A stretch of DNA of 64,000 bases from Pseudomonas viridiflava (GTDB lineage: Bacteria > Pseudomonadota > Gammaproteobacteria > Pseudomonadales > Pseudomonadaceae): NCBI RefSeq assembly GCF_900589395.1, contig NZ_UUIS01000093.1, forward strand, positions 1 through 64,000, read 5' to 3'. How positions within the stretch are numbered: position 1 is the first letter of the stretch; the number at the start of each line of letters is the position of its first letter. Position numbers and translations under genes: made by a program. Shown in pieces: positions 25,060 through 34,175 of this stretch. Below the pieces are notes generated by a model. The model was not told where the DNA came from and did not search any database. It was given only the letters and a program-made list of their open reading frames with translations.

Positions 25060-26685
25060 CTACAGCCTGAAGCGCAGCACCATGCCGTTGAGGTCCACGG
25101 CCAGGCGCGACAGTTCGGTACTGGCCGCCGAGGTCTGGTGGGCGCCGGTGGCGGTCTGGGTCGACAGGTCGCGGATGTTGACCAGGTTGCGGTCGACTTC
25201 ACGGGCCACCTGGGCCTGTTCTTCGGCGGCGCTGGCGATCACCAGGTTGCGCTGGTTGATCTGCTCCACCGCCGTATGGATGGTTTCCAGCGCAAGACCT
25301 GCGCCTTGGGCGATGCTCAGGGTCGACTCGGCGCGCTCGGTGCTGCTGCGCATGGCACCGACGGCCTGCTCGGTGCCGCCCTGGATGGTCTCGATCATGC
25401 GTTCGATTTCACTGGTCGACTGCTGGGTGCGATGCGCCAGGGCCCGCACCTCATCGGCCACCACGGCAAAGCCGCGTCCGGCCTCGCCTGCGCGTGCCGC
25501 TTCGATGGCGGCGTTCAGGGCCAGCAGATTGGTCTGGTCGGCCAGGCCACGAATCACATCCAGCACCTTGCCGATGTCCCGCGATTGCTCGGCCAGGTGG
25601 CTGATCTGCTCGGCACTGCCTTGCACGTCGCGGCTCATGCGCTCGATGGCGGTGACGGTTTCCCGCACCAGATCACGGCCATCGCGGGCCGAGGTGGTGG
25701 CGCTCTGCGAGGCCTGCGAGGTGTCGTTGGCATTGCGTGCCACTTCCTCGATCGCACAGGTCATTTCATTGACTGCCGTAGCGGCCTGTTCGATCTCGCC
25801 GTTCTGTCGGCCCAGGCCGCGGGCGCTTTCGTCGGTCACGGCGTTGAGTTCCTCGGCGGCCGAGGCCAGTTGCGAGGCCGAGCCGGAAATGCGCTGCAAG
25901 GTGTCACGCAGCTTGTGCTGCATGGTGTGCATGGCCTGCAACAGGCGCCCGGCCTCGTCACGGCCGTCGACCTCGATGGGGCGGGTCAGGTCGCCTTCGG
26001 CAATGGTTTCGGCCGCTTGCAAGGCGGCGGCAATCGGCTGGGTGATGCTGCGGGTCAGGCGCCAGGCAAACAGCACGGTCAACAGGGTGGCAACGAGCAG
26101 CAGGCCCACCACCAGGGTAAAGGCCTGCTGGTAGCGCTCGGCAGCATGCGCATTGGTCTTGTTCAGCTGGGTGGTGTTGAACTCGACCAGGCGGGCGATG
26201 ACCTCGTTGATCTGGTCGGAATTGTCCATCATTTCGGTGTTGAGCAGCGTTTGCAGGCCATCAAGGTTGTTGGCCAGTGACAGCTCGCGCAGGCGCGTTT
26301 CCTGTTGCAGGCGGGTGTCACGCAGGCTCAGGTACTGGTTATAGAGGGTCTGCTCTTGCGGGTCATTGATCAACGCCTCGTATACGGCGCGTGCATCTTC
26401 GATCTGCTGGTTGCGCAGCGTCATGGTTTCTTTGGTTTTCTGCTGGATGTCCGGCTCGCGGTTGACCATCAGCCGGTAGGACAGCACACGCATGCGCTGG
26501 GTGAGCTCGTTGATGCGGTCCAGCGCCTTGATGGTCGGTACGCTGTTGTTGGCCAGGATTTCGGTGTCCTTGCGGATTAAGCTCATTTGCATCAGGGCGA
26601 ATACGCCCAGGATCAGCATGAGGGCGCCGATGAAGGCGAAACCGAGGGAAGCGCGGGGCGCGATGTTCAGGGTACGTAAGGACAT
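25060..26685 (-). CDS. Methyl-accepting chemotaxis protein (4-helix-bundle sensor)
   Basis: 541 residues. First membrane segment at about 17-37, a helical periplasmic ligand-binding domain of the 4HB type at about 38-185, and a second membrane segment at about 188-208 (FTLVVGLLLVATLLTVLFAW). A HAMP domain and a signalling domain follow, with the conserved hairpin tip DVIRGLADQTNLLALNAAIEAARAGEAGRGF. There is no C-terminal receptor pentapeptide. The start at 26685 is chosen for the short charged N-terminus before the first membrane segment. The position next to gbcB hints at sensing a betaine-pathway compound, but ligand specificity cannot be read from sequence. Confidence 0.93.
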   Translation of the reverse strand: MSLRTLNIAPRASLGFAFIGALMLILGVFALMQMSLIRKDTEILANNSVPTIKALDRINELTQRMRVLSYRLMVNREPDIQQKTKETMTLRNQQIEDARAVYEALINDPQEQTLYNQYLSLRDTRLQQETRLRELSLANNLDGLQTLLNTEMMDNSDQINEVIARLVEFNTTQLNKTNAHAAERYQQAFTLVVGLLLVATLLTVLFAWRLTRSITQPIAAALQAAETIAEGDLTRPIEVDGRDEAGRLLQAMHTMQHKLRDTLQRISGSASQLASAAEELNAVTDESARGLGRQNGEIEQAATAVNEMTCAIEEVARNANDTSQASQSATTSARDGRDLVRETVTAIERMSRDVQGSAEQISHLAEQSRDIGKVLDVIRGLADQTNLLALNAAIEAARAGEAGRGFAVVADEVRALAHRTQQSTSEIERMIETIQGGTEQAVGAMRSSTERAESTLSIAQGAGLALETIHTAVEQINQRNLVIASAAEEQAQVAREVDRNLVNIRDLSTQTATGAHQTSAASTELSRLAVDLNGMVLRFRL

Positions 26686-27005
26686 GGATAAGGGTTTCCA
26701 GGGCAAGAGGCGCAACCCGGTGTGGCTTGCAGGCGATAAAGCCTCTGACCGGAGGCCCTGGCAACGGTTGCATTCAGTGATGGCAAAAAGTTATCACTAT
26801 GTTTCGGTGCCCGGTCGTCGCAGCAGGGACCGATTCGGCTTGTGACGGGAACCGAAAGGGTCAGGCAAAGTCACATGGGCCCTTGAAGGCGATGCCTTTC
26901 GTCTCCACTTATGGCTAAAGGCCGGTTTCAAAGGCCCACCGCTGGCATGCACTTCCAGTTTTCTTTATGGTGTGTGCCCCCATGGAATTTGTTCGAGTAC
27001 TCAGA
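26686..27005. other. Non-coding gap between the chemoreceptor and zapB-like genes
   Basis: 320 bp holding the divergent 5' ends of both genes. No convincing promoter, repeat or RNA gene was recognised. A 6S RNA gene, which often accompanies zapA, was looked for and not seen. Confidence 0.4.
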
Positions 27006-27239
27006 ATGTTGGAAACGTCCCTCAGCCAGTTGGAACAACTCGTCAGCGACCTGGTGCAACAGAACCAGCAACTGCAAGCCACCACCGATCAGTTGCGTGC
27101 CGACCTGGCCCAGGCCCGTGAAGAAAACGACACCCTGCAACTGAGCCTGCTGGAGCAGGAAGAAAAGCAGGGCAGCGCCGCCGCCCGTATTCAGGCACTG
27201 GTTGATCGTGCCACCAGCGCCAGTCATGTGAGCGCATGA
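27006..27239 (+). CDS. ZapB-like coiled-coil protein (TIGR02449-type)
   Basis: 77 residues, almost entirely a heptad coiled coil (LETSLSQLEQLVSDLVQQNQQL and onward) with a short polar tail. This matches the small proteins encoded next to zapA in pseudomonads and assumed to act with it at the division ring. The start is uncertain: ATGs at 26982 and 27006 are in frame and neither has a strong ribosome-binding site. The later one gives the family-like length. The stop overlaps the zapA-like start (ATGA), so the pair is translationally coupled. Confidence 0.8.
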   Translation: MLETSLSQLEQLVSDLVQQNQQLQATTDQLRADLAQAREENDTLQLSLLEQEEKQGSAAARIQALVDRATSASHVSA

Positions 27240-27535
27240 ATTCATCGAGCGATGTAACGGTCTTCTCGATCCTGGGGCAGGACTATTCGGTCAAGGCCCC
27301 GCCCGGAGAAGAGCACGCCTTGCTGCAGGCTGCCGCCATGCTGCAGGCCGCGCTGTCCGACACCAAGCGCCAGTACCCGGCGCTGATCGGTGACCGGTTG
27401 CTGGTGCTGGCGGCCCTGAACCTGTGCTCGCGGCACCTTGAGCTCAAAGAGCAGCACAAGGTCGAGCTGGCACGGTATCAGGAGCAGGTCGAGGCCACGG
27501 TCGAGGCGATCTCGCGGACCATCTCGCAGAACTGA
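27236..27535 (+). CDS. zapA: ZapA-like cell division protein
   Basis: 99 residues. An N-terminal beta region (VTVFSILGQDYSVKAPPGEEHAL) precedes a helical dimerisation domain ending in a coiled coil, the ZapA layout. ZapA cross-links FtsZ filaments. The usual downstream neighbours, 6S RNA (ssrS) and the 5-formyl-THF cyclo-ligase gene, are absent: only 43 bp separate it from ltaE. It may therefore be a second zapA-type pair kept in the betaine region rather than the housekeeping copy. A specialised role is not excluded. Confidence 0.85.
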   Translation: MNSSSDVTVFSILGQDYSVKAPPGEEHALLQAAAMLQAALSDTKRQYPALIGDRLLVLAALNLCSRHLELKEQHKVELARYQEQVEATVEAISRTISQN

Positions 27536-27578
27536 CGGCCACTTTTCTGGCGCTGTCGGTCCTGCGCGTGCCAGGCCA

Positions 27579-28622
27579 TCAGGCGGCCTGCATCACCTGG
27601 CGAATATCCGCCGCCAGCTGCCGCACGCGTGCCTCCTCGGTGTCCCAGGAGCACATGAAGCGCGCGCCGCCCTTGCCGATGAAGGTGTAGAAGCGCCAGC
27701 CAAGCCCTGCAAGTGCGGCGATGGCCGGTTCCGACAGTTGCAGGAACACGCCGTTGGCCTGCACCGGGAACATCAACTCCACACCCGGCACATCCCTGAC
27801 CAGCTCGGCCAGCAGTTGCGCGCAATGGTTGGCATGACGGGCGTGCCTGAGCCAGGCATCGTTCTCCAGCAGGCCGACCCAGGGTGCCGACAGAAAACGC
27901 ATCTTCGAGGCCAGTTGGCCGGCCTGCTTGCAGCGGTAATCGAAGTCTTCGGCCAGCCCGCGATTGAAGAACAGGATCGCCTCGCCGACCGCCATGCCGT
28001 TCTTGGTCCCGCCGAAACACAACACATCCACCCCGGATTTCCAGGTCAGCTCGGCCGGCGAACAGCCCAGGTGCGCGCAGGCATTGGAAAAGCGCGCGCC
28101 GTCCATGTGCAGGTGCAGGTTCAGTTCCTTGCAGGTGGCGCTGATGGCCTTGAGCTCTTCGGGCTGGTAGATCGTGCCCACCTCGGTGGCCTGGGTCAGG
28201 GTCACGACCCGGGGCTTGGGGTAATGGATGTCCTGGCGCTTGAGGGCAATCTCGCGAATCGATTCAGGGCTCAGCTTGCCGCCGACACTGGGGGCGACCA
28301 GCAGCTTCGAGCCGTTGGAGAAAAACTCCGGGGCGCCGCATTCATCGGTCTCGACGTGGGCGGTTTCCGAGCAGATGACGCTGTGGTAACTCTGGCACAG
28401 CGCCGACAGTGCGAGCGAATTGGCGGCCGTGCCATTGAACGCGAAGAACACTTCGCAGTCGGTTTCGAACAGGCGACGGAATTGATCGGCGGCGCGCGCC
28501 GTCCATTGGTCATCGCCGTAGGCCCGTTGATGCCCGTGGTTCGCCTGCTCCATGGCGGCCCAGGCTTCAGGGCAGATGCCGGAATAGTTGTCGCTGGCGA
28601 ACTGTTGGCTTTGATCTGTCAT
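27579..28622 (-). CDS. ltaE: Low-specificity L-threonine aldolase
   Basis: 347 residues, a PLP-dependent fold-type I enzyme that cleaves L-threonine or L-allothreonine to glycine and acetaldehyde. Family motifs: FASDNYSGICPEAW at the start, HVETDECGAPEFF, HMDGARFSNA, and the PLP-lysine region CFGGTKNGMAVGEA. The start at 28622 was chosen over an upstream ATG that would extend into the promoter shared with the TraX-like gene. Placement among glycine-forming and glycine-consuming genes fits a role in the glycine pool. Confidence 0.95.
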   Translation of the reverse strand: MTDQSQQFASDNYSGICPEAWAAMEQANHGHQRAYGDDQWTARAADQFRRLFETDCEVFFAFNGTAANSLALSALCQSYHSVICSETAHVETDECGAPEFFSNGSKLLVAPSVGGKLSPESIREIALKRQDIHYPKPRVVTLTQATEVGTIYQPEELKAISATCKELNLHLHMDGARFSNACAHLGCSPAELTWKSGVDVLCFGGTKNGMAVGEAILFFNRGLAEDFDYRCKQAGQLASKMRFLSAPWVGLLENDAWLRHARHANHCAQLLAELVRDVPGVELMFPVQANGVFLQLSEPAIAALAGLGWRFYTFIGKGGARFMCSWDTEEARVRQLAADIRQVMQAA

Positions 28623-28732
28623 GGCCGGATCCTTGTGGTCGATTATTGCATCACTGTAAACGAACGCAGCGGCTTCGGGCATCTGTCGTTGTACATGTCT
28701 ATACATTGAGTATTGCCTGCCAGGGATTTGCC

Positions 28733-29470
28733 ATGGACCTTTCCAACCCGCCCTTTCTGCCCGTGCGTAACCGGGCGCTGGACCTGCTCAAGTGGCTGGC
28801 GATGCTGAGCATGGTGCTCGATCACCTGCGCTATGTGGGCGCATCGATCGATGCGTTGTACGTGCCGGGACGCCTGGCGTTTCCGTGGTTCTGCCTGGCG
28901 ATCGCCGCCAACCTGGCCCGGCGCAGCGCCGCCGAAGTGGGGCCGCAGGTGAAATGGCGCTACCTGGGCTGGATGCTGGGCTTTGCACTGTTGTCCGAAG
29001 TGCCGTATCGGCTGTTCATGGTGGATGCGACGGTGCTCAATGTGATGCCGACCCTGCTGCTGGGGCTGCTGATTGCCCAGGGCTGGCGCCAGCGCCGGGT
29101 CGAAACGCGGATCATGGCGCTGGTGGCCTTGTTGCTGGCAGCGATGCTGCAACAGCACTTGATGTTCGGCCTGCCCGGGGTGTTGCTGCCGCTGGTGCTG
29201 TTGCAGGTGATGCAGCGCGCGCTCGGCTGGGCCTTGCTGGCCGGCGCGGTGTGCGTCTTTGCCAACGCCTGGCAGGAACTGTTGGCAGGGGCCGGGCGGG
29301 GCGATGCGGTGGCGATCGGCGCATTCGTGACCTGCCTGCTGGCGCCGCTGGCGGGCGTGGCACTGCTGCAGCGCAAGGTGCGCTGGCAGGTCTGGCCGAT
29401 GCGGCGCTGGGCGTATGCCATCTACCCGCTGCATTTTTTGCTGCTGTGGGGCGTGCGGCACATCACCTGA
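28733..29470 (+). CDS. TraX-family integral membrane protein
   Basis: 245 residues with about seven or eight hydrophobic segments, beginning RALDLLKWLAMLSMVLDHLRY, the typical TraX opening. The name comes from F-pilin acetylation, but chromosomal homologues in pseudomonads are not linked to conjugation and probably act as membrane acyltransferases of unknown substrate. No conjugation genes are nearby. The start at 28733 is preceded by CAGGGA. It is divergent from ltaE. Confidence 0.85.
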   Translation: MDLSNPPFLPVRNRALDLLKWLAMLSMVLDHLRYVGASIDALYVPGRLAFPWFCLAIAANLARRSAAEVGPQVKWRYLGWMLGFALLSEVPYRLFMVDATVLNVMPTLLLGLLIAQGWRQRRVETRIMALVALLLAAMLQQHLMFGLPGVLLPLVLLQVMQRALGWALLAGAVCVFANAWQELLAGAGRGDAVAIGAFVTCLLAPLAGVALLQRKVRWQVWPMRRWAYAIYPLHFLLLWGVRHIT

Positions 29471-29520
29471 CGGCCACGCCGCACTGCTGGCCACACAGGC
29501 TGGGCCGGTATTGCAGCCAA

Positions 29521-29611
29521 TGTGGGAGGGGGCTTGCCCGCGACAGGTTATCGAACCCTGCGCGTGGCCGGGCCTGTACTGCAGCCATCGCCGGCAAGCC
29601 GCCTCCCACAG
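29521..29611. repeat. Paired REP element (TGTGGGAGG type)
   Basis: TGTGGGAGGGGGCTTGCCCG at the left and CCGGCAAGCCGCCTCCCACA at the right form inverted arms. The right half is nearly identical to the right REP of the tandem array at 1-615. It follows the TraX-like gene. Confidence 0.88.
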
Positions 29612-29755
29612 CGCGAGCCCGGCATACAGGCCGGTCATCAACGCTGAAGATCGCTGTAGACAAAACGCCATCAACGCCCTTATCGTTCGCGCAGGCCGCC
29701 TCATGTGGCCAACGTCGCTCGGACGGTTCCGGGCGCTTACGTCTGCGAGATTCTC

Positions 29756-30973
29756 ATGGCTGACCAAGGTTTGCCGCGCCGCTTTGCGCGCATCGATCGA
29801 CTCCCCCCTTACGTGTTCAACATCACTGCCGAGCTGAAGATGGCCGCTCGTCGTCGTGGTGAGGACATCATCGACCTGAGCATGGGCAACCCCGACGGGG
29901 CCACGCCGCCGCACATCGTCGAAAAACTGGTCACCGTCGCCCAGCGCGAAGACACCCACGGTTACTCCACCTCGCGAGGCATTCCACGCCTGCGCCGGGC
30001 AATCTCCAACTGGTACAAGAAGCGCTACGAGGTCGACATCGACCCGGAAAGCGAAGCCATCGTCACCATCGGCTCCAAGGAAGGCCTGGCGCACCTGATG
30101 CTGGCCACCCTGGATCAGGGCGACACGGTGCTGGTGCCCAACCCCAGCTACCCGATCCACATCTACGGTGCCGTGATTGCCGGCGCCCAGGTGCGTTCGG
30201 TGCCGCTGGTGCCGGGCGTGGATTTCTTCGCCGAGCTGGAAAAGGCCATTCGTGGCTCGATTCCCAAGCCGAAGATGATGATCCTGGGCTTTCCCTCCAA
30301 CCCCACCGCGCAGTGCGTGGAGCTGGACTTCTTCGAGCGCGTGGTGGCCCTGGCCAAGCAGTACGACGTGCTGGTGATCCACGACCTGGCCTACGCCGAC
30401 ATCGTCTATGACGGCTGGAAAGCGCCGTCGATCATGCAGGTGCCGGGTGCCAAGGACATTGCGGTGGAGTTTTTCACCCTGTCCAAGAGCTACAACATGG
30501 CCGGCTGGCGGATCGGCTTCATGGTCGGCAATCACGAGCTGGTCGGCGCCCTGGCGCGGATCAAGAGCTACCACGACTACGGCACTTTCACGCCCTTGCA
30601 GGTCGCGGCCATCGCGGCGCTCGAAGGCGACCAGCAATGCGTGCTGGACATCGCCGAGCAGTACCGCCAGCGCCGCAACGTGCTGGTCAAGGGCCTGCAC
30701 GAGCTGGGCTGGATGGTCGAGAACCCCAAGGCCTCGATGTACGTCTGGGCGAAGATTCCCGAGGCGTATGCGCACCTGGGTTCGCTGGAGTTCGCCAAGA
30801 AGCTGCTGGCCGAGGCCAAGGTCTGCGTGTCACCGGGCGTCGGCTTTGGTGAGTACGGCGACGACCATGTGCGCTTTGCCCTGATCGAGAACCAGGACCG
30901 GATCCGCCAGGCGGTGCGCGGCATCCGTACGATGTTCCGTGCCGATGGCCTGGTAGGCAAATCGGGGGCTTGA
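29756..30973 (+). CDS. alaC: Alanine-forming aminotransferase AlaC
   Basis: 405 residues, a PLP aminotransferase of fold type I. It begins FARIDRLPPYVFNITAELKMAARRRGEDIIDLSMGNPDG, close to AlaC, which converts pyruvate and glutamate to alanine. PLP contacts are visible in HDLAYADIVYDGW and in the lysine loop TLSKSYNMAGWRIGF. The start at 29756 is taken because the frame further upstream is non-homologous. It lies between REP elements and appears monocistronic. Substrate assignment rests on family similarity. Confidence 0.9.
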   Translation: MADQGLPRRFARIDRLPPYVFNITAELKMAARRRGEDIIDLSMGNPDGATPPHIVEKLVTVAQREDTHGYSTSRGIPRLRRAISNWYKKRYEVDIDPESEAIVTIGSKEGLAHLMLATLDQGDTVLVPNPSYPIHIYGAVIAGAQVRSVPLVPGVDFFAELEKAIRGSIPKPKMMILGFPSNPTAQCVELDFFERVVALAKQYDVLVIHDLAYADIVYDGWKAPSIMQVPGAKDIAVEFFTLSKSYNMAGWRIGFMVGNHELVGALARIKSYHDYGTFTPLQVAAIAALEGDQQCVLDIAEQYRQRRNVLVKGLHELGWMVENPKASMYVWAKIPEAYAHLGSLEFAKKLLAEAKVCVSPGVGFGEYGDDHVRFALIENQDRIRQAVRGIRTMFRADGLVGKSGA

Positions 30974-31023
30974 AGCGTTGGCGGGCGATGACCCGATCTC
31001 GCTGCCCGACAAGCATGGGGCAC

Positions 31024-31166
31024 TGTAGGAGCGCGCTTGCCCGCGACCGAGTGCGCAGCGCTCGCAAAATTGGTGAGGCCCCACAAATTTCCGATCTGGA
31101 ATCTACGAAACGCCACAATTTTACGACTGCTAACGCAGCCGGTCGCGGGCAGAGCGCGCTCCTACA
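31024..31166. repeat. GTAGGAGCGCGCT palindromic repeat, copy upstream of glyA
   Basis: Left arm TGTAGGAGCGCGCTTGCCCG, right arm GCGGGCAGAGCGCGCTCCTAC. The internal module is inverted relative to other copies (ACAATTTTACGACTGCTAAC). Confidence 0.9.
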
Positions 31167-31189
31167 CTCCCCTCGCAGGGCGACGATAT

Positions 31190-31286
31190 TGCCCGCGACC
31201 GGCTGCGCAGCGCTCGCAAAAATTGATTAGGCGCTGAAATTTTACGACTGCTACGCACTCGGTCGCGGGCAGAGCGCGCTCCTACA
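31190..31286. repeat. Second, partial GTAGGAGCGCGCT repeat upstream of glyA
   Basis: Starts inside the left arm at TTGCCCGCGACCGGCTGCGC and ends with the full right arm (GAGCGCGCTCCTAC). It lacks the outermost part of the left arm, consistent with unequal recombination with the copy 24 bp upstream. Confidence 0.85.
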
Positions 31287-31490
31287 ACCCCTGGCAGGGC
31301 GACGACTGCGTCGCCTTGTACTTGTCTGAATACGCCATTGCCTTTCTCCGGCCGCGTGTCCGCGCCGCCAGAACACCGCCTTTTCGATACGCGTTCGATC
31401 CTCCCCTACAAGCGCCGAAAGCCTCGGCAGACCGGGCGTTTTGCCGTCTTTACCCGGCAAACGCGAAGCCTTCGCGATTCGCCGGGTTTC

Positions 31491-31511
31491 ATGTCGTTCC
31501 ATCCATGTCGT
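31491..31511 (+). promoter_or_regulatory. Direct repeat ATGTCGT upstream of glyA, candidate regulator site
   Basis: Two copies of ATGTCGT, each preceded by C, lie 14 bp apart (31491 and 31505), about 130 bp before the glyA start. The same heptamer forms the inverted repeat between gbcA and gbcB. In P. aeruginosa the sarcosine genes respond to GbdR and SouR, so one of these may bind here. Confidence 0.45.
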
Positions 31512-31638
31512 AAATGCGCCTTTGCGTGGCGTGCGCAGGCATCTGATCGGACCCTGTCGGCCCTACCATCGCAGCCAGAGGGTTGTTCAAGGCCCTGACC
31601 ATAATGAAAGGCGCCGCGACGCCGCTGGAGAGAACGCG

Positions 31639-32892
31639 ATGTTCAGCAAACAAGATCAGATCCAGGGTTACGATGACGCGCTGTTGGCGGCGATGAACGC
31701 CGAAGAGCAGCGTCAGGAAGACCACATCGAACTCATCGCCTCTGAAAACTACACCAGCCAGCGCGTCATGCAGGCCCAGGGCAGCGGCCTGACCAACAAA
31801 TACGCCGAAGGCTACCCGGGCAAGCGCTACTACGGCGGCTGCGAGCACGTCGACAAGGTCGAGCAACTGGCCATCGACCGCGCCAAGCAGCTGTTCGGGG
31901 CCGACTACGTCAACGTCCAGCCGCATTCCGGCTCTTCGGCCAACTCGGCGGTCTACCTGGCGCTGCTGCAAGCCGGCGACACCCTCCTGGGCATGAGCCT
32001 GGCCCACGGCGGTCACCTGACCCACGGCGCCAAGGTGTCGTCTTCGGGCAAGCTGTACAACGCCGTGCAGTACGGCATCGACAACGACACCGGGCTGATC
32101 AACTACGACGAAGTCGAGCGCCTGGCCGTCGAGCACAAGCCGAAGATGATCGTCGCCGGCTTCTCGGCCTACTCCAAGACCTTGGACTTCCCGCGCTTTC
32201 GCGAGATCGCCGACAAGGTCGGGGCCCTGCTGTTCGTCGACATGGCCCACGTGGCCGGCCTGGTCGCCGCCGGCCTGTATCCCAACCCGCTGCCGTACGC
32301 CGACGTGGTCACCACCACCACCCACAAGACCCTGCGCGGTCCGCGTGGCGGCCTGATCCTGGCGCGGGCCAACCCCGAGATCGAGAAAAAGCTCAACGCC
32401 GCCGTATTCCCCGGCGCCCAGGGCGGCCCGCTGATGCACGTCATCGCCGGCAAGGCGGTGTGCTTCAAGGAAGCGCTGGAGCCCGGCTTCAAGGTGTACC
32501 AGCAACAAGTGATCGATAACGCCCAGGCCATGGCCGGCGTGTTCATCGAGCGCGGCTTCGACGTGGTGTCCGGCGGTACCGACAACCACCTGTTCCTGGT
32601 CAGCCTGATCCGCCAGGGCCTGACCGGCAAGGACGCCGACGCGGCCCTGGGCCGTGCGCACATCACCGTCAACAAGAACGCCGTACCGAACGACCCGCAG
32701 TCGCCGTTCGTGACCTCGGGCCTGCGCATCGGCACCCCGGCCGTCACCACCCGTGGCTTCAAGCAGGCCCAGTGCATCGAACTGGCCGGCTGGATCTGCG
32801 ACATCCTCGACAACCTCGGCGATGCCGATGTCGAGGCCAATGTCGCCAGCCACGTGGCCGCCCTGTGCGCCGATTTCCCGGTTTACCGCTGA
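31639..32892 (+). CDS. glyA: Serine hydroxymethyltransferase (betaine-cluster copy)
   Basis: 417 residues, PLP enzyme interconverting glycine plus methylene-THF with serine plus THF. Family motifs include ELIASENYTS, NKYAEGYPGKRYYGG and the PLP-lysine loop VTTTTHKTLRGPRGG. Here it likely turns glycine from sarcosine, together with the released C1 unit, into serine. The start at 31639 fits the family N-terminus MFSKQDQIQGYDDAL. It leads an operon with soxB 16 bp downstream. A second glyA for general metabolism is expected elsewhere. Confidence 0.97.
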   Translation: MFSKQDQIQGYDDALLAAMNAEEQRQEDHIELIASENYTSQRVMQAQGSGLTNKYAEGYPGKRYYGGCEHVDKVEQLAIDRAKQLFGADYVNVQPHSGSSANSAVYLALLQAGDTLLGMSLAHGGHLTHGAKVSSSGKLYNAVQYGIDNDTGLINYDEVERLAVEHKPKMIVAGFSAYSKTLDFPRFREIADKVGALLFVDMAHVAGLVAAGLYPNPLPYADVVTTTTHKTLRGPRGGLILARANPEIEKKLNAAVFPGAQGGPLMHVIAGKAVCFKEALEPGFKVYQQQVIDNAQAMAGVFIERGFDVVSGGTDNHLFLVSLIRQGLTGKDADAALGRAHITVNKNAVPNDPQSPFVTSGLRIGTPAVTTRGFKQAQCIELAGWICDILDNLGDADVEANVASHVAALCADFPVYR

Positions 32893-32908
32893 TTCAGGAG
32901 TCGCCTCA

Positions 32909-34159
32909 ATGAATCGTTACTCAGGCTTCGGCCTTCTCAAGCACTCCTTCAGCCACCACGAAAACTGGCAGCGCATGTGGCGCACGCCCACGCCCAAGCA
33001 GGTCTACGACGTGGTCATCGTCGGCGGTGGCGGCCACGGCTTGGCCACGGCCTACTACTTGGCCAAGGAACACGGCATCACCAACGTGGCCGTGATCGAA
33101 AAGGGCTACCTGGGCGGCGGCAACACCGCCCGCAACACCACCATCGTGCGCTCCAACTACCTGTGGGACGAATCGGCCCATCTGTACGAGCACGCGATGA
33201 AATTGTGGGAAGGCCTGTCCCAGGACCTGAACTACAACGTGATGTTCTCCCAGCGCGGCGTGTACAACCTGTGCCACACCCTGCAGGACATCCGTGACTC
33301 GGAACGCCGCGTCAGCGCCAACCGCCTCAACGGCGTGGATGGCGAACTGCTCAACACCCAGCAGGTGGCCGACGAGATCCCCTACCTGGACTGCTCGAAG
33401 AACACCCGCTACCCGATCCTGGGCGCCACCGTACAACGCCGTGGCGGCGTGGCCCGCCATGACGCCGTGGCCTGGGGCTTTGCCCGCGCCGCCGACGCCC
33501 TGGGCGTCGACCTGATCCAGCAGACCGAAGTCATCGGCTTTCGCAAGCAGAACGGCGTGTGCATCGGCGTCGAGACCACCAAGGGTTTCATCGGCGCCAA
33601 GCGCGTCGGCGTGGTCACCGCCGGTAACTCCGGGCACATGGCCAAGCTGGCCGGTTTCCGCCTGCCGATCGAGTCGCACCCGTTGCAGGCGCTGGTGTCC
33701 GAGCCGATCAAGCCGATCATCGACAGCGTGATCATGTCCAACGCCGTGCACGGCTACATCAGCCAGTCCGACAAGGGCGACCTGGTGATCGGTGCCGGTA
33801 TCGACAGCTGGGTCGGCTACGGCCAGCGCGGTTCGTACCCGGTGATCGAGCACACCATCCAGGCCATCGTCGAGATGTTCCCGGTGCTGTCGCGGGTGCG
33901 CATGAACCGCCAGTGGGGCGGCATCGTCGACACCACGCCGGACGCCTGCCCGATCATCTCCAAGACCCCGGTGCCGAACATGTTCTTCAACTGCGGCTGG
34001 GGCACCGGCGGCTTCAAGGCCACGCCGGGCTCGGGCAACGTGTTTGCCGCCAGCCTCGCCAAAGGCGAAATGCATCCACTGGCGGCACCGTTTTCTATCG
34101 ACCGCTTCCATAACGGCGCGCTGATCGACGAACACGGCGCTGCGGCTGTCGCTCACTGA
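32909..34159 (+). CDS. soxB: Heterotetrameric sarcosine oxidase beta subunit
   Basis: 416 residues. The FAD-binding Rossmann motif DVVIVGGGGHGLATAYYLA (about 34-52) and the ARHDAVAWG segment around H184 are typical; in this family that histidine carries the covalent FMN. SoxB holds the sarcosine oxidation site and makes H2O2, glycine and a C1 unit passed to THF on SoxA. It starts 16 bp after glyA with a CAGGAG site. The C-terminal WGGIVDTTPDACPIISKTP and GWGTGGFKATPGSG complete the family signature. Confidence 0.96.
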   Translation: MNRYSGFGLLKHSFSHHENWQRMWRTPTPKQVYDVVIVGGGGHGLATAYYLAKEHGITNVAVIEKGYLGGGNTARNTTIVRSNYLWDESAHLYEHAMKLWEGLSQDLNYNVMFSQRGVYNLCHTLQDIRDSERRVSANRLNGVDGELLNTQQVADEIPYLDCSKNTRYPILGATVQRRGGVARHDAVAWGFARAADALGVDLIQQTEVIGFRKQNGVCIGVETTKGFIGAKRVGVVTAGNSGHMAKLAGFRLPIESHPLQALVSEPIKPIIDSVIMSNAVHGYISQSDKGDLVIGAGIDSWVGYGQRGSYPVIEHTIQAIVEMFPVLSRVRMNRQWGGIVDTTPDACPIISKTPVPNMFFNCGWGTGGFKATPGSGNVFAASLAKGEMHPLAAPFSIDRFHNGALIDEHGAAAVAH

Positions 34160-34175
34160 TACGGGGATTTCGAAC

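Noticed and set aside
27536..27578. 6S RNA gene (ssrS) expected after zapA
   Set aside because: Only 43 bp lie between the zapA-like gene and ltaE, too short for the RNA.
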